From a virus, in the IMG/VR virus record IMGVR_UViG_3300037493_002420, positions 1 to 64,000 of that record: 64,000 nt of DNA. One strand, given 5' to 3'. This document shows, piece by piece, positions 46,952 to 55,055 of the stretch. Numbering within the stretch: the stretch's first letter is position 1; the number at the start of each line of letters is the position of its first letter. The notes under the pieces are model-generated. The model was not told the origin of the DNA. It ran no database searches and was given only the letters and a program-made list of their open reading frames with translations. Position numbers and translations under genes: made by a program.

Positions 46952-47297
46952 TTAAAAAGGTTTCTTTTTTTAGTTTATTTTCATCTAATATGATTTTAAT
47001 CTTATAAAGATCTTTTAATCTAGATGTTAACCTAACTTTATTATGATAATTTTTATATGAGTATGTATTAAGTTTTGCTATTATTCTTTCATACTTTAAT
47101 ATCAAATTATCTACAGTTCTTGTTTTAACTACAAACTGACCTAAACCATCAATATTTATTTTAGTATGATTCATTGATGTCAGTTCTTGTCTAACTTCTT
47201 TATAAAAGAAAGTTATAATACTATCTACTAATAACTCATTTAAATCATTATCCTCAACTAATTGCTTTATAATTTGTTTAGGTTTTTTTGGAATCAT
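46908..47297 (-). CDS. IHF/HU-like DNA-binding protein
   Basis: 129 residues. The first 70 residues follow the IHF/HU plan: a helix (LLVDSIITFFYKEVRQELTS), then KINIDGLGQFVVKTRTV (compare the I-x-GLG-x-F-x-V turn of HU/IHF), then a helix and a Lys-rich C-terminus replacing the long arm. crAss-like phages conserve one or two IHF-like genes in this block. It would bend DNA for packaging, transcription or nucleoid takeover. 4-nt overlap with the upstream gene. Confidence 0.72.
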   Translation of the reverse strand: MIPKKPKQIIKQLVEDNDLNELLVDSIITFFYKEVRQELTSMNHTKINIDGLGQFVVKTRTVDNLILKYERIIAKLNTYSYKNYHNKVRLTSRLKDLYKIKIILDENKLKKETFLIEKNARKTNNNLEE

Positions 47298-47656
47298 TTA
47301 CCTAAAAATTTATAATCTAATAATATATCTCCTGTTGTCTGTATTTTTAATTCCGGATTAATCATAATAAGTTTTTTATTATCCTTATCCTTTACAACTA
47401 AGTTATGTTTCTCAGATTTATTAATAGCATTTCTTACTGTTTGAGCAGATTTAAAAATTGGATCTTCTTCTGAAGATGCATCATAACAAAAATGTGTTAA
47501 TTCAATAGAACCTGTTATACTCAACAAGGTTAAACATTTAAGATCAGATTCACTCATTGTTATATGATTTAAATAACAATGAGTGAGTATCTGAAATTTA
47601 ATTATTTCTTGCTTAGTCATAACAGCACGTTTTTGTACTTGGTTAACTAATGCCAT
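47294..47656 (-). CDS. Conserved helical protein, probable winged-helix
   Basis: 120 residues. Helices at MTKQEIIKFQILTHCYLNHI, SESDLKCLTLLSITGSIEL and FKSAQTVRNAINKSEKHNLV are followed by short strands (KLIMINPELKIQ, GDILLDYKFL). The S-x-QTVRN-x-I helix plus a strand wing looks like a winged helix-turn-helix. The NPxLxIQTxGxILLDYKFL end is conserved in crAss-like phages. Candidate small terminase or transcription factor beside the IHF-like gene; not decidable by eye. Confidence 0.68.
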   Translation of the reverse strand: MALVNQVQKRAVMTKQEIIKFQILTHCYLNHITMSESDLKCLTLLSITGSIELTHFCYDASSEEDPIFKSAQTVRNAINKSEKHNLVVKDKDNKKLIMINPELKIQTTGDILLDYKFLGK

Positions 47657-47662
47657 TGTCTA

Positions 47663-47947
47663 TTATGATTTTTTTAATTTTCTTTCTAGAGGAAGTTCTT
47701 CTTCTTTTTCTTCCATCTTATATCTTTCTCCAGTTTCTTGATGCTCTTGATCTTGTTGAGCCATTCTTGCATATTGCATTTGAATTTGAGTTCTTTTAAA
47801 TCTAGCTTCATCAATACTAGCAAGTAAGGTTTCATACCTAGATTGTGCTTCTAAGTAAGGTAAAGATTCAGTATAAAACTGTAACATCTCTTCTTTTTTT
47901 TGCATTAACTCTTCTACAGTTAATTCAGTTTCTTGTTGGTTTTCCAT
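47663..47947 (-). CDS. Small coiled-coil protein, first gene of packaging operon
   Basis: 94 residues, Glu/Gln/Lys-rich helix throughout: VEELMQKKEEMLQFYTESLP, LEAQSRYETLLASIDEARFK, QMQYARMAQQDQ. No catalytic motif. It begins the operon through terL, portal and capsid, just downstream of the Bacteroidetes-type promoter at 47971-48001. The FYxxxLPxLxxQxxYExLLAxIxEAR pattern recurs in crAss-like phages. Probably a structural or assembly factor. Confidence 0.7.
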   Translation of the reverse strand: MENQQETELTVEELMQKKEEMLQFYTESLPYLEAQSRYETLLASIDEARFKRTQIQMQYARMAQQDQEHQETGERYKMEEKEEELPLERKLKKS

Positions 47948-47970
47948 TGTTATACTTTTAAAGTTTAAAA

Positions 47971-48001
47971 CAAATGTAACTAAATAAGTTTAAACTTCAA
48001 A
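47971..48001 (-). promoter_or_regulatory. Bacteroidetes sigma-ABfr promoter
   Basis: On the minus strand, TTTG at 48001-47998, a spacer of exactly 19 nt, and TACATTTG at 47978-47971. This matches the Bacteroidetes housekeeping consensus (-33 TTTG, -7 TAnnTTTG). It lies directly after the 48017-48043 terminator and 24 nt before the ATG of the 94-aa gene. It implies that host RNA polymerase transcribes the packaging/head operon. Confidence 0.8.
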
Positions 48002-48016
48002 CATTTAAATGCAAAA

Positions 48017-48043
48017 AACCCAGATACTTAAGATACCTGGGTT
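48017..48043 (-). terminator. Intrinsic terminator before packaging operon
   Basis: Inverted repeat AACCCAG/CTGGGTT, extended inside by GTATC/..GTAT pairing, followed on the minus strand by a T6 run. It ends the lysis/tail unit, 20 nt after the stop of the 71-aa gene. Confidence 0.85.
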
Positions 48044-48062
48044 AATGTAATACTTTATAATA

Positions 48063-48278
48063 TTAATGATTTGGCTTATGGCAATTAAATTGATTTTTTT
48101 TACATTTATTATTTTTGTTAGCTTTTTTCTTTATATTATCACCAAAACCTAACATTGCCTCAGGTACATTAGATGCATTACTTGTTATCATATTTGTAGT
48201 TGCTTTGTTACCCGGTGCAAAATCAAATGTATTCATACCTCCTACAGCATACGTGTGAAGACCCTTAAAATTTTTCAT
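48063..48278 (-). CDS. Small basic hypothetical protein (71 aa)
   Basis: 71 residues: MKNFKGLHTYAVGGMNTFDF start, Asn/Thr-rich middle, and Lys/Asn/Cys/His-rich end (KKKANKNNKCKKNQFNC). The C-terminal Cys/His could bind metal. Last gene before the 48017 terminator and 2 nt after the 52-aa gene. Function unknown. Confidence 0.6.
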   Translation of the reverse strand: MKNFKGLHTYAVGGMNTFDFAPGNKATTNMITSNASNVPEAMLGFGDNIKKKANKNNKCKKNQFNCHKPNH

Positions 48279-48280
48279 AA

Positions 48281-48439
48281 TTATCTATTTTTAATTGTAA
48301 AGTTTAATATTGTTAGCATGTAAAATTCTCTAGATATGTCTATTTCTAAAGTAAATACATCTATAGCACCTAATCTACATCTAATAGCAATCTTATCCCA
48401 TTGTTTGTTTTTAGTTCTCCAACTATTTCTGATTTTCAT
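48281..48439 (-). CDS. Small hypothetical protein (52 aa)
   Basis: Translates as MKIRNSWRTKNKQWDKIAIR followed by CRLGAIDVFTLEIDISREFY and a basic end. ATG at 48439-48437 overlaps the stop of the 199-aa gene as ATGA; stop TAA at 48283-48281. Coding character is good (mixed strand/helix, normal composition), and the gene fills what would otherwise be a 155-bp gap. Function unknown. Confidence 0.72.
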   Translation of the reverse strand: MKIRNSWRTKNKQWDKIAIRCRLGAIDVFTLEIDISREFYMLTILNFTIKNR

Positions 48440-49035
48440 ACTAAATCTGTTGTTGTAATTAATGTATATGTAAATGAGTTACCATGAATAACTTTTGCTT
48501 TATTCATAATAACCATAAATTCATTAAAGTCTTTTAATCTTTTAAATACTTGACATCCTTCTGACCAGTTCTCAACATATTCAGATTGAGTCTTAGGATT
48601 AGATCTATGTCCATTAATTCCAAATACTCCCTCAACAACTAAGTTCTCATCAAAAACCATATCCTTGTTTTTATCTCTCCATCCCTTACATGGCTTTACT
48701 TGACGCATAGCTTCATATTTTCCTTGGTGAAGACCAATAGCCCACATACCTCTGTATTGACCAGGTATTAATCTAAATACACCAGCTGAATTATGAAACT
48801 CTTTCATTGCTTTAGTTCCGGGATCTGTTGTAATATCCCATTCATGGAATCTCCAATCTCCATTTCCATCTTTGTAAGAAAGAGTAAGCTTGTCATCAAA
48901 AACATTTGTTACTTTTCTCCCCGGTAATAGATTTCTTACACCAATAATGTTTACATCATAACTTTTACAAACATCATCATTAAACCAAACATACCCCTTA
49001 TCTTTTATGGTATTTTTTATTTGTTCTCCTGTCAT
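48436..49035 (-). CDS. Predicted peptidoglycan-active lysis enzyme
   Basis: 199 residues. Visible core: VWFNDDVCKSYDVNIIGVRN, WDITTDPGTKAM, FRLIPGQYRGMWAIGLHQGK, then GINGHRSNP and WSEGCQVFKRLKDFNEFM. The His...S/A-x-GCQV pair is characteristic of a phage endolysin-like family of Bacteroidetes phages, reminiscent of L,D-transpeptidase/YkuD-type active sites (His plus Ser-x-Gly-Cys), so C165-region Cys and the GHR His are the likely catalytic residues. It lies with holin- and spanin-like genes. Family call good; exact bond cleaved unknown. Confidence 0.75.
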   Translation of the reverse strand: MTGEQIKNTIKDKGYVWFNDDVCKSYDVNIIGVRNLLPGRKVTNVFDDKLTLSYKDGNGDWRFHEWDITTDPGTKAMKEFHNSAGVFRLIPGQYRGMWAIGLHQGKYEAMRQVKPCKGWRDKNKDMVFDENLVVEGVFGINGHRSNPKTQSEYVENWSEGCQVFKRLKDFNEFMVIMNKAKVIHGNSFTYTLITTTDLV

Positions 49036-49050
49036 ATTAATATTTATTTA

Positions 49051-49674
49051 TTAACACTTCTTTTTAACCATTCCACCTTTTTTAGCTTTAGGTGTAGATT
49101 TTCTATCTTCTTTTCTATCTTTTCTAGCTTCTTTTCTAGCTTCTTTCTTAGAAAGAGGTACAGCAGCTGCAGATTTAACAACTAAGTCAGGAGTAGAGGT
49201 ACTAGACACACTACCTGCAGCTTTAGTTTTTAACTGTGGTCTATTAGCAATCATATTCAAATTTTTCATATTAAAATCTGATTCTGCTTTTACTGCTGCT
49301 GAAGTTTTATCATTTTGTACACTACTTGAAGCTGTTCTACTTTTATTTGCAACAGCATTTAATTTTGCTAAGTTAGCAGCTTCTTTATCTCTTTGAGCTT
49401 TTGATGTAGCATCATTCTGTACATTGCTTTTAGGAACTGCTTTTTTAACTACAGGTTTTGTAACTGTTACTTTTTTAACTCCTATACTAGTAGATGGAAA
49501 AGGTTTTCCTGTCATAGGATTATTCTGTGACGTTACTTTTGGATTGTATACTTTTTTTGCTGGAGTAGCAGTTGCTTTGGACACCATTTTACTTATAGTT
49601 TTTCCTGCACCTGTTGCTTTAGTTGTTTTAGTTGTTTTTTTGGGAGCATATATCCCAGTAGGTTTAATAGGCAT
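49051..49674 (-). CDS. Lys/Ala-rich disordered basic protein
   Basis: 207 residues, highly basic (AKKVYNPKVTSQNN, KKVTVTKPVVKKAVPK) with two VQND-x-TS repeats and a C-terminus RKEARKDRKEDRKSTPKAKK followed by GGMVKKKC. Looks intrinsically disordered and histone-like in composition, possibly DNA-associated in the capsid. No family recognised. The antisense frame here is a composition shadow. Confidence 0.65.
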   Translation of the reverse strand: MPIKPTGIYAPKKTTKTTKATGAGKTISKMVSKATATPAKKVYNPKVTSQNNPMTGKPFPSTSIGVKKVTVTKPVVKKAVPKSNVQNDATSKAQRDKEAANLAKLNAVANKSRTASSSVQNDKTSAAVKAESDFNMKNLNMIANRPQLKTKAAGSVSSTSTPDLVVKSAAAVPLSKKEARKEARKDRKEDRKSTPKAKKGGMVKKKC

Positions 49675-49690
49675 AATATTTAGTTTTAAG

Positions 49691-50194
49691 TTATTTAATA
49701 ATTAATAGTCCGGTTAATACACCATTTCCAATTAAAGACCAGTTACGTTGTCTTTTAATCTTCTTTAAGTCAATCTTCTGAACAGTAATAATAGTGTCCT
49801 TAGAATTGATAATATAACGTTGTGCATTGATTACACTATCTTGGAGAGTAACCGTGTTTGTTAAGTGATCTACTTTCTTATATAATACATGGATTAAAGT
49901 ATCCTGATATTGTACAATTTGAAAAGTATCTCTAGCATTTTTTACTTCTAATAATTTAGCTTCAAAGTCTTTTTGAAGTAAAGTAATTCTATTGATAATG
50001 TTCTTTTCATTACCAATTACTTTTGTCCAAGTTTGGATTTGAGTTTCTTTACCTTGAATTCTATGTTCAATAGTTTTTTGTTTTGACACAGGGAAGTATT
50101 GCTTCTCAGGTTTCAATAATAAAAACACTAACATTACACCTACAGCTAGTGTAAGATAGAATTGAATACTTTGTTTAGTCCTTGCTGGTAGCAT
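49691..50194 (-). CDS. Spanin-like membrane-anchored coiled-coil protein
   Basis: 167 residues. N-terminal transmembrane helix at about 12-27 (YLTLAVGVMLVFLLL), a long periplasmic-type coiled coil (residues 40-140) and a C-terminal hydrophobic segment (WSLIGNGVLTGLLIIK). The anchor-coil-anchor layout suits a spanin bridging inner and outer membranes. It overlaps the small membrane gene upstream by 20 nt and lies in the lysis cluster. Spanins diverge strongly, so the call rests on topology and context. Confidence 0.65.
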   Translation of the reverse strand: MLPARTKQSIQFYLTLAVGVMLVFLLLKPEKQYFPVSKQKTIEHRIQGKETQIQTWTKVIGNEKNIINRITLLQKDFEAKLLEVKNARDTFQIVQYQDTLIHVLYKKVDHLTNTVTLQDSVINAQRYIINSKDTIITVQKIDLKKIKRQRNWSLIGNGVLTGLLIIK

Positions 50195-50414
50195 CTGTTT
50201 TATTTTTATTTACTCCTTTTACTGATTCATAAGCAGCTATTCCTAAGAGAGTTGTCACAAAGGTAAGTAATTCTGCTAATATAAACTCTACATTACTTGC
50301 ATTTGTATATCTACACACAATATAAGTAACTAATAACATTGTAATTAATGCTATAAAACGCTTAGAAGATTCTTGATTTCCTCCTAATGTTAGTTTTCTA
50401 AGGTATTCAATCAT
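50175..50414 (-). CDS. Small two-helix membrane protein (holin/antiholin-like)
   Basis: 79 residues from MIEYLRKLTLGGNQESSKRF. Two hydrophobic helices: FIALITMLLVTYIVCRY and FILAELLTFVTTLLGIAAYE, then a charged tail. The start at 50414 overlaps the end of the holin gene by 8 nt and is preferred to an ATG 33 nt upstream. Size, topology and position between holin and spanin suggest a second holin or antiholin. Confidence 0.65.
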   Translation of the reverse strand: MIEYLRKLTLGGNQESSKRFIALITMLLVTYIVCRYTNASNVEFILAELLTFVTTLLGIAAYESVKGVNKNKTDATSKD

Positions 50415-50934
50415 TTTCTTTATCTTTAATATTATAAATCTTAGCAAGTAGCCTAATTAACATAGACTTCTTATCCCATCCTAACCGTATAAAGTTTTCA
50501 ATATTAGAGCCTAGCAATTGTAAGATTACAAAATTAAGCCAAGCAAAATTAACAAATGCATATATATTAAGTTCATATCCTAGTATCTCAGGTGACTTTG
50601 CATAATTAGCTAAAATATTTGTGCATCCCAACATAATCCAATATACAGCAAGTTTTAACCAACCTTTTCCAAATAGTTCAGAACTCCATCTCATACCTTC
50701 TTTTTTAGAAGCTTTGATGCCTGTACGCATTTCAAGAAAAAATAATATAATAATTACCATGCCAACTGGTAATTCAAATCCAAACATTACTTTAAAGTAA
50801 TAAGCTATAATAGCTAATGTCATACTTATTGATGCAGCTTGTGTTGCAAAATCAGGATGAAAGGCACTATTAACGAAATGCGTAGTGTCTCTATATCCAC
50901 TTGATTGTACAATAAGAGTGAGTAATTTTATCAT
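50407..50934 (-). CDS. Phage holin (toxin-secretion/holin-4-like)
   Basis: 175 residues with three or four hydrophobic helices: AASISMTLAIIAYYFKVMFG, LPVGMVIIILFFLEMRTG and WLKLAVYWIMLGCTNILANY plus NFAWLNFVILQLLG. The basic loop GIKASKKEGMRWSSELFGK between helices resembles the D/E-x-x-T-G-I-x-A-x-K-x-G signature of holin family 4. It would form lesions in the inner membrane at lysis. ATGA overlap with the next upstream gene. Confidence 0.78.
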   Translation of the reverse strand: MIKLLTLIVQSSGYRDTTHFVNSAFHPDFATQAASISMTLAIIAYYFKVMFGFELPVGMVIIILFFLEMRTGIKASKKEGMRWSSELFGKGWLKLAVYWIMLGCTNILANYAKSPEILGYELNIYAFVNFAWLNFVILQLLGSNIENFIRLGWDKKSMLIRLLAKIYNIKDKEND

Positions 50935-51212
50935 AACATTCCTATAAATAAATCAAACATACTAGACAAGCTAGTAGGAGTTGAGCCATTAACTTCACTT
51001 ATAGGATAACTTTGTTGAGAACCATCGAGATTTAAATTAAACTGCTTACCCAAAGCACCTGTACCAATAATCCTATCATTATACAATGAACTATTATTAA
51101 TGCCTGGATAATTTTTTGGTATAAACATTTTAAGAGCAAATGTTTCTCCTGAACCAGCAATAACTGAAGAATCAAAGACTATTCCATTAGTTAATTGTAT
51201 TATTTTTACCAT
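50931..51212 (-). CDS. Small hypothetical tail-region protein (93 aa)
   Basis: 93 residues, strand-rich (VKIIQLTNGIVFDSSVIAGS, ETFALKMFIPKNYPG), Asn/Ser/Gly-rich loops. No family recognised. 2 nt after the 439-aa gene and overlapping the holin start by 4 nt. Could be a tail-fibre accessory; function unknown. Confidence 0.6.
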   Translation of the reverse strand: MVKIIQLTNGIVFDSSVIAGSGETFALKMFIPKNYPGINNSSLYNDRIIGTGALGKQFNLNLDGSQQSYPISEVNGSTPTSLSSMFDLFIGML

Positions 51213-51214
51213 GA

Positions 51215-52534
51215 TTAGAATTCTTTACAATTGATTACCCCGTTTACTGTTTGGTTATTTGTTGTAGGCATATAAGCCAAAACATATTCATCCATTGTAT
51301 TATTCAATGATGAAGATAAGAAAGATAAAAAGTTTTCTTTCATTACGTCTGTAGATCCTGTCGTTCCAGTACCAATAGGCAATGCTGCTAATACCTTTCC
51401 TGTTCCTACTGTAATTGTAGGAGGAGTTGCAGGAGCAGTAGGACTTCCATCTTGAAGCTTACCATTATTAACATAGGTAAGACCTGCAGATAAAGTTGGG
51501 TTTTTATATAATAGGATTATCCCTGCATCTGTAGTAGCTGTAATAGCCACAGCTATAGCTAGAATTTGAACAGGAATATCTCTAAATGCTACTTGCTTTT
51601 TAAGCCCTTTTAAAGCATACACTGTACCAATAGAGTTAGTAGTTACAGAAGTATAATTTAAAATAGCTACAGTTTTTCCTGCTTCGTCAATAGAACCTTC
51701 TGTTGCAATTTGAGAACAGATATAATGTAAAGAACCTGCTCCTCCTGTACTACGTACTTCATACCTTAAAGGTTGATTTGGAGATAACATGAAAGTATCA
51801 GTGTCTGTTCCTGAGTAATTAAATGTATGAAGTAATACAAATCCTAATTCAGTCTTTAACCAAAGTCTAAGTACTGCTCCTCCTAACCAAAGAAAGTCAA
51901 CAGCAAATACAGTGAAATTAGCATAATCATATGTAGATACTGAAGCATAATTGTCCATAGCTGTAAGAGCTTTAGACATTTTCACAGTACCATTGTTGTA
52001 GATATAGAAAGTCTTTACTCCTGCAACATCTTCCATAAAGAACCCATCAAAGTTTGAAGCAAATGGAGCAACAGCATTGGATGAGAAATATCCCATTCTT
52101 TTTGTGACTCCTGCTTCTCCTTGAAAAGTATCACAAGTCATTTCAACTAGTTGTACTTTACCTGAAAAGTAGGGATAAAATCTCATACTTTGACGTATGA
52201 TGTATTGACCTGCTGTTACAACTAAGTTAACTTTGCTTGCTCCATAAGTGGCCGAACCTGTTCCATTATTCTCAAATAAATCTGTGTCATCCTGACCTAA
52301 TATTTTACCATCAAGCAGAGTAGTTATTTGCGCAATTCTGGTTCTTCCGCCAGCATCTATACCAAAGTTACCTATACTTGTATTAAAGGTTACAGGAATA
52401 GCTGATTGATCAGAAGCAATAGTAACTGGAATAGAGTTAGCCATTGTGTCTTGACCCGGTTGAAGATTATCAGTATTAGTTTTTACTAATGCCTGTGTAG
52501 CTTCTTTATTGGTATCTTGAGGTATCTTTAACAT
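51215..52534 (-). CDS. Fibre/receptor-binding type protein with IASDQ module
   Basis: 439 residues. The N-terminal helix (TNKEATQALVKTNTDNLQPG) is followed by MANSIPVTIASDQSAIPVTF, a beta module repeated in the next upstream gene; the rest is beta-rich with jelly-roll-like alternation (VQLVEMTCDTFQGEAGVTKR, GFFMEDVAGVKTFYIYNNGT). Typical of phage tail or head fibre proteins. Order with beta-helix genes suggests host binding. Confidence 0.68.
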   Translation of the reverse strand: MLKIPQDTNKEATQALVKTNTDNLQPGQDTMANSIPVTIASDQSAIPVTFNTSIGNFGIDAGGRTRIAQITTLLDGKILGQDDTDLFENNGTGSATYGASKVNLVVTAGQYIIRQSMRFYPYFSGKVQLVEMTCDTFQGEAGVTKRMGYFSSNAVAPFASNFDGFFMEDVAGVKTFYIYNNGTVKMSKALTAMDNYASVSTYDYANFTVFAVDFLWLGGAVLRLWLKTELGFVLLHTFNYSGTDTDTFMLSPNQPLRYEVRSTGGAGSLHYICSQIATEGSIDEAGKTVAILNYTSVTTNSIGTVYALKGLKKQVAFRDIPVQILAIAVAITATTDAGIILLYKNPTLSAGLTYVNNGKLQDGSPTAPATPPTITVGTGKVLAALPIGTGTTGSTDVMKENFLSFLSSSLNNTMDEYVLAYMPTTNNQTVNGVINCKEF

Positions 52535-52536
52535 AA

Positions 52537-53283
52537 TTATACTAATTTATCAAGTTCAATACTTCCTGCAGTAATTGTATAAGGAATTGCAGGTAAAGTT
52601 TTAGATGGTGATGCTTCAAATACATATTGAGTAGAAGCAGTTCTTGCAATACCGTTAATTGTTCCTGTGAATCCAACAGATGTTACAAAAGATACTACGG
52701 CAGCTCCTGCTGTTACTGATCCACCTGCTACTTCTATAGAAGATGTTAAAACTTGAGCACCTCCCCCAGAAAGAGTTACCGGTACTGCTGTTTGATCAGA
52801 AGCAATCACTACAGGCACTGAATTTACCATAGTTGTTTGTCCTAAAGCAGCTGCAGTTCCTGCGTCAATAGAATTAAGTATAAGAGTCTGTGCTTGAATA
52901 GCTGCTAAGATCATTCCTAATACTCCAGTAGGATCTGCAAATTGCAAACATCCAGGAGTACCAAAACCAACTGGCACTACAGCAACAGAACTACCCGGTA
53001 CATAATAAGTTATTGGTCCCCATGTTCCTGAATCTGTATCCCATACTCTTACTTCCAGATAAATCTTATCTGAATCACAAGTATCTGTTACAAATTTGGC
53101 TTCATACTCCGTACCATCTTGTAGGGAAGTCAGGATAGCAGTTAATAAAAACTCTACATTATCTGTGTTACCTGCAATAGCTGTGAGTTCATCACACGCA
53201 CATTGCTGACCCATCAGCATTCTTATTTGCCAAGGAAAGTTTGTCCCTTTACCACCTTGTGTTTTTAAATCTCCTATTGACAT
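52537..53283 (-). CDS. Fibre-type protein sharing IASDQ module
   Basis: 248 residues. The N-terminal part (QIRMLMGQQCACDELTAIAG, FLLTAILTSLQDGTEYEAKF) is followed near 155-185 by MVNSVPVVIASDQTAVPVTL and a Gly/Ala/Val-rich beta tail. The module is nearly the same as that in the 439-aa protein, suggesting assembly of the two on one fibre or duplication. Function in host attachment inferred. Confidence 0.65.
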   Translation of the reverse strand: MSIGDLKTQGGKGTNFPWQIRMLMGQQCACDELTAIAGNTDNVEFLLTAILTSLQDGTEYEAKFVTDTCDSDKIYLEVRVWDTDSGTWGPITYYVPGSSVAVVPVGFGTPGCLQFADPTGVLGMILAAIQAQTLILNSIDAGTAAALGQTTMVNSVPVVIASDQTAVPVTLSGGGAQVLTSSIEVAGGSVTAGAAVVSFVTSVGFTGTINGIARTASTQYVFEASPSKTLPAIPYTITAGSIELDKLV

Positions 53284-53288
53284 AGCTT

Positions 53289-53600
53289 CTAGTTATTAAA
53301 TATTTTTACAAGATCATCTATCTTTTTTTTATCATCTAAAGATAATATTTCATAATCTATAATCATTGTGTCTAATTCAACATCTAAAGGAGTAACCCTG
53401 TTTGCTTCTAATGAATAAGGAGTATTTAATATTGTAAGAGACATATAGTTTCCTGTGAAATTAAAAAAAGTATTATAATCAACTTTTAATGATGTGCTTA
53501 ATGTATTTGCATCAATATTTTGATCTGTATTATTGTACAAGCCCATTAGTACATTTGTGTCTTGTGGAGCATTTGATCCACTAATTATATTTATTTCCAT
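53289..53600 (-). CDS. Small hypothetical tail-region protein (103 aa)
   Basis: 103 residues beginning MEINIISGSNAPQDTNVLMG, beta-rich, with an acidic C-terminus (LSLDDKKKIDDLVKIFNN). No family recognised. Tightly spaced (3-5 nt) between the beta-helix spike gene and the 248-aa fibre gene, so probably a fibre or adaptor accessory. Confidence 0.6.
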   Translation of the reverse strand: MEINIISGSNAPQDTNVLMGLYNNTDQNIDANTLSTSLKVDYNTFFNFTGNYMSLTILNTPYSLEANRVTPLDVELDTMIIDYEILSLDDKKKIDDLVKIFNN

Positions 53601-53603
53601 AAT

Positions 53604-55052
53604 TTAAAATTTAGGTGTTTTCAATAAAGGATCATAAATGAATCCTTGAGCAAGTTCATTTGCTACATTAGAATTTAATTTAAGATTTGAAACACAGTTA
53701 GTAAATTGATCCAATGTACCAGCAACAGTTGCATTAATAAAGTTAAGCACACCTCCTGCTGTAATTCCTTCTGATTGCACGTTCAACATGTATATTTTAC
53801 TTGTATTGCTTAACTGTGATATTACATCAGAGTTAAACTGATTGTTAAGGGAATAGTTTTGAATCCAAAGATTTCCTGTGCTTGTGATATAAATAACATT
53901 TAAAGCACCAATAACATCTTTTAGACAAGCTATTCCATTTCTTAAATATATTGAAGCTGTAGAAGCTAATACTACCGGTATATAATTAGAAAAAATAGAA
54001 CCGTTTACAATTATTTTTGCCTTTACTGAACTACTAGCTTGAAAAATTCCTCTAATATCATTTGAGTAAATATTACCGTTTATATTTATCGTAGCACCAC
54101 AACCTAAAAATTGTAAAACAAGAGCTGTAGAACTTCCTAAGTTAGGAGTCTCACTTATTAAATCACCATTAATAGTAAAATTGCTGTTATCTGTTCCAGC
54201 GTTAGTATACACTAAACATTTAAATCCTCCACCGTAAAGGTTGTATGCAGTAAGTATATTTTTTGGACAATTAATTAAAACATTTCCCACATGAGCAGCA
54301 CGTATATCATGAGATACTTGGTTTGATTTAATGTAATTTTTTACATTAACAGTACCATTACAATTATTTCTCCAACTAAATGCATAACCATTTCCTAGAG
54401 TTTGAGATGACTCCATTGAATTGAAATTGTAAGTAACATTTGATGTTCCAACTACAACATTATAGCATATAGAAATTGCTCCCATATTTATAAATGAATC
54501 TCCTTCAACTAAAATAGTACTTGCATTAACCCAAATAAAAGCATTTGAACTCATGCCTAAATTCCATTTAGCATAACCATACCAATTGAAATTTGTAGCA
54601 CCAACAACTTGATCTGTTAAGGTAAAGTAGTTATTAAAAACAACTCCTGGCTCACAGTAAACATCAACGTTGTTATAAGCATTAGCTTGTACTGAAAGAT
54701 AAACTCCTTTACGAATCCAAACCATTGCTCTTCTAAGAGATGTTGGAGCAAGTGCATTAGCTGCACTTAAAGCATTTGTTATTGTTTTATATGGTTTTGT
54801 AAAATCTCCAGGCATTGCTGTAGCATTATCACCTTGTACAGGATCTACAAAACAAACATTTGAATAATTTACTGTACTTGATCCACCACCTATAGCTGCA
54901 ATAAAATCTTCTACACTAATAGCAGTAGGTTTATAACTACCACCATATCTTGGATCTCTAGTACCTAATGGAATTAAGTCACTATTTTCTGGTACTTTCT
55001 TTATCATCTTTCCTGTGATGATATTAAAGAAATTTGTAAGGTTATTTAACAT
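53604..55052 (-). CDS. Tail spike with parallel beta-helix
   Basis: 482 residues. The N-terminal attachment part (NLTNFFNIITGKMIKKVPEN, LGTRDPRYGGSYKPTAIS) is followed by the start motif VCFVDPVQGDNATAMPGDFT with KPYKTITNAL, which commonly opens right-handed parallel beta-helix spikes, then regular short strands with Asn turns (NVDVYCEPGVVFNN, STILVEGDSFINMGAISICY, FTINGDLISE, ATININGNIYSNDIRG). Likely binds or degrades surface polysaccharide. No catalytic residues could be assigned. Confidence 0.78.
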   Translation of the reverse strand: MLNNLTNFFNIITGKMIKKVPENSDLIPLGTRDPRYGGSYKPTAISVEDFIAAIGGGSSTVNYSNVCFVDPVQGDNATAMPGDFTKPYKTITNALSAANALAPTSLRRAMVWIRKGVYLSVQANAYNNVDVYCEPGVVFNNYFTLTDQVVGATNFNWYGYAKWNLGMSSNAFIWVNASTILVEGDSFINMGAISICYNVVVGTSNVTYNFNSMESSQTLGNGYAFSWRNNCNGTVNVKNYIKSNQVSHDIRAAHVGNVLINCPKNILTAYNLYGGGFKCLVYTNAGTDNSNFTINGDLISETPNLGSSTALVLQFLGCGATININGNIYSNDIRGIFQASSSVKAKIIVNGSIFSNYIPVVLASTASIYLRNGIACLKDVIGALNVIYITSTGNLWIQNYSLNNQFNSDVISQLSNTSKIYMLNVQSEGITAGGVLNFINATVAGTLDQFTNCVSNLKLNSNVANELAQGFIYDPLLKTPKF

Positions 55053-55055
55053 GAT

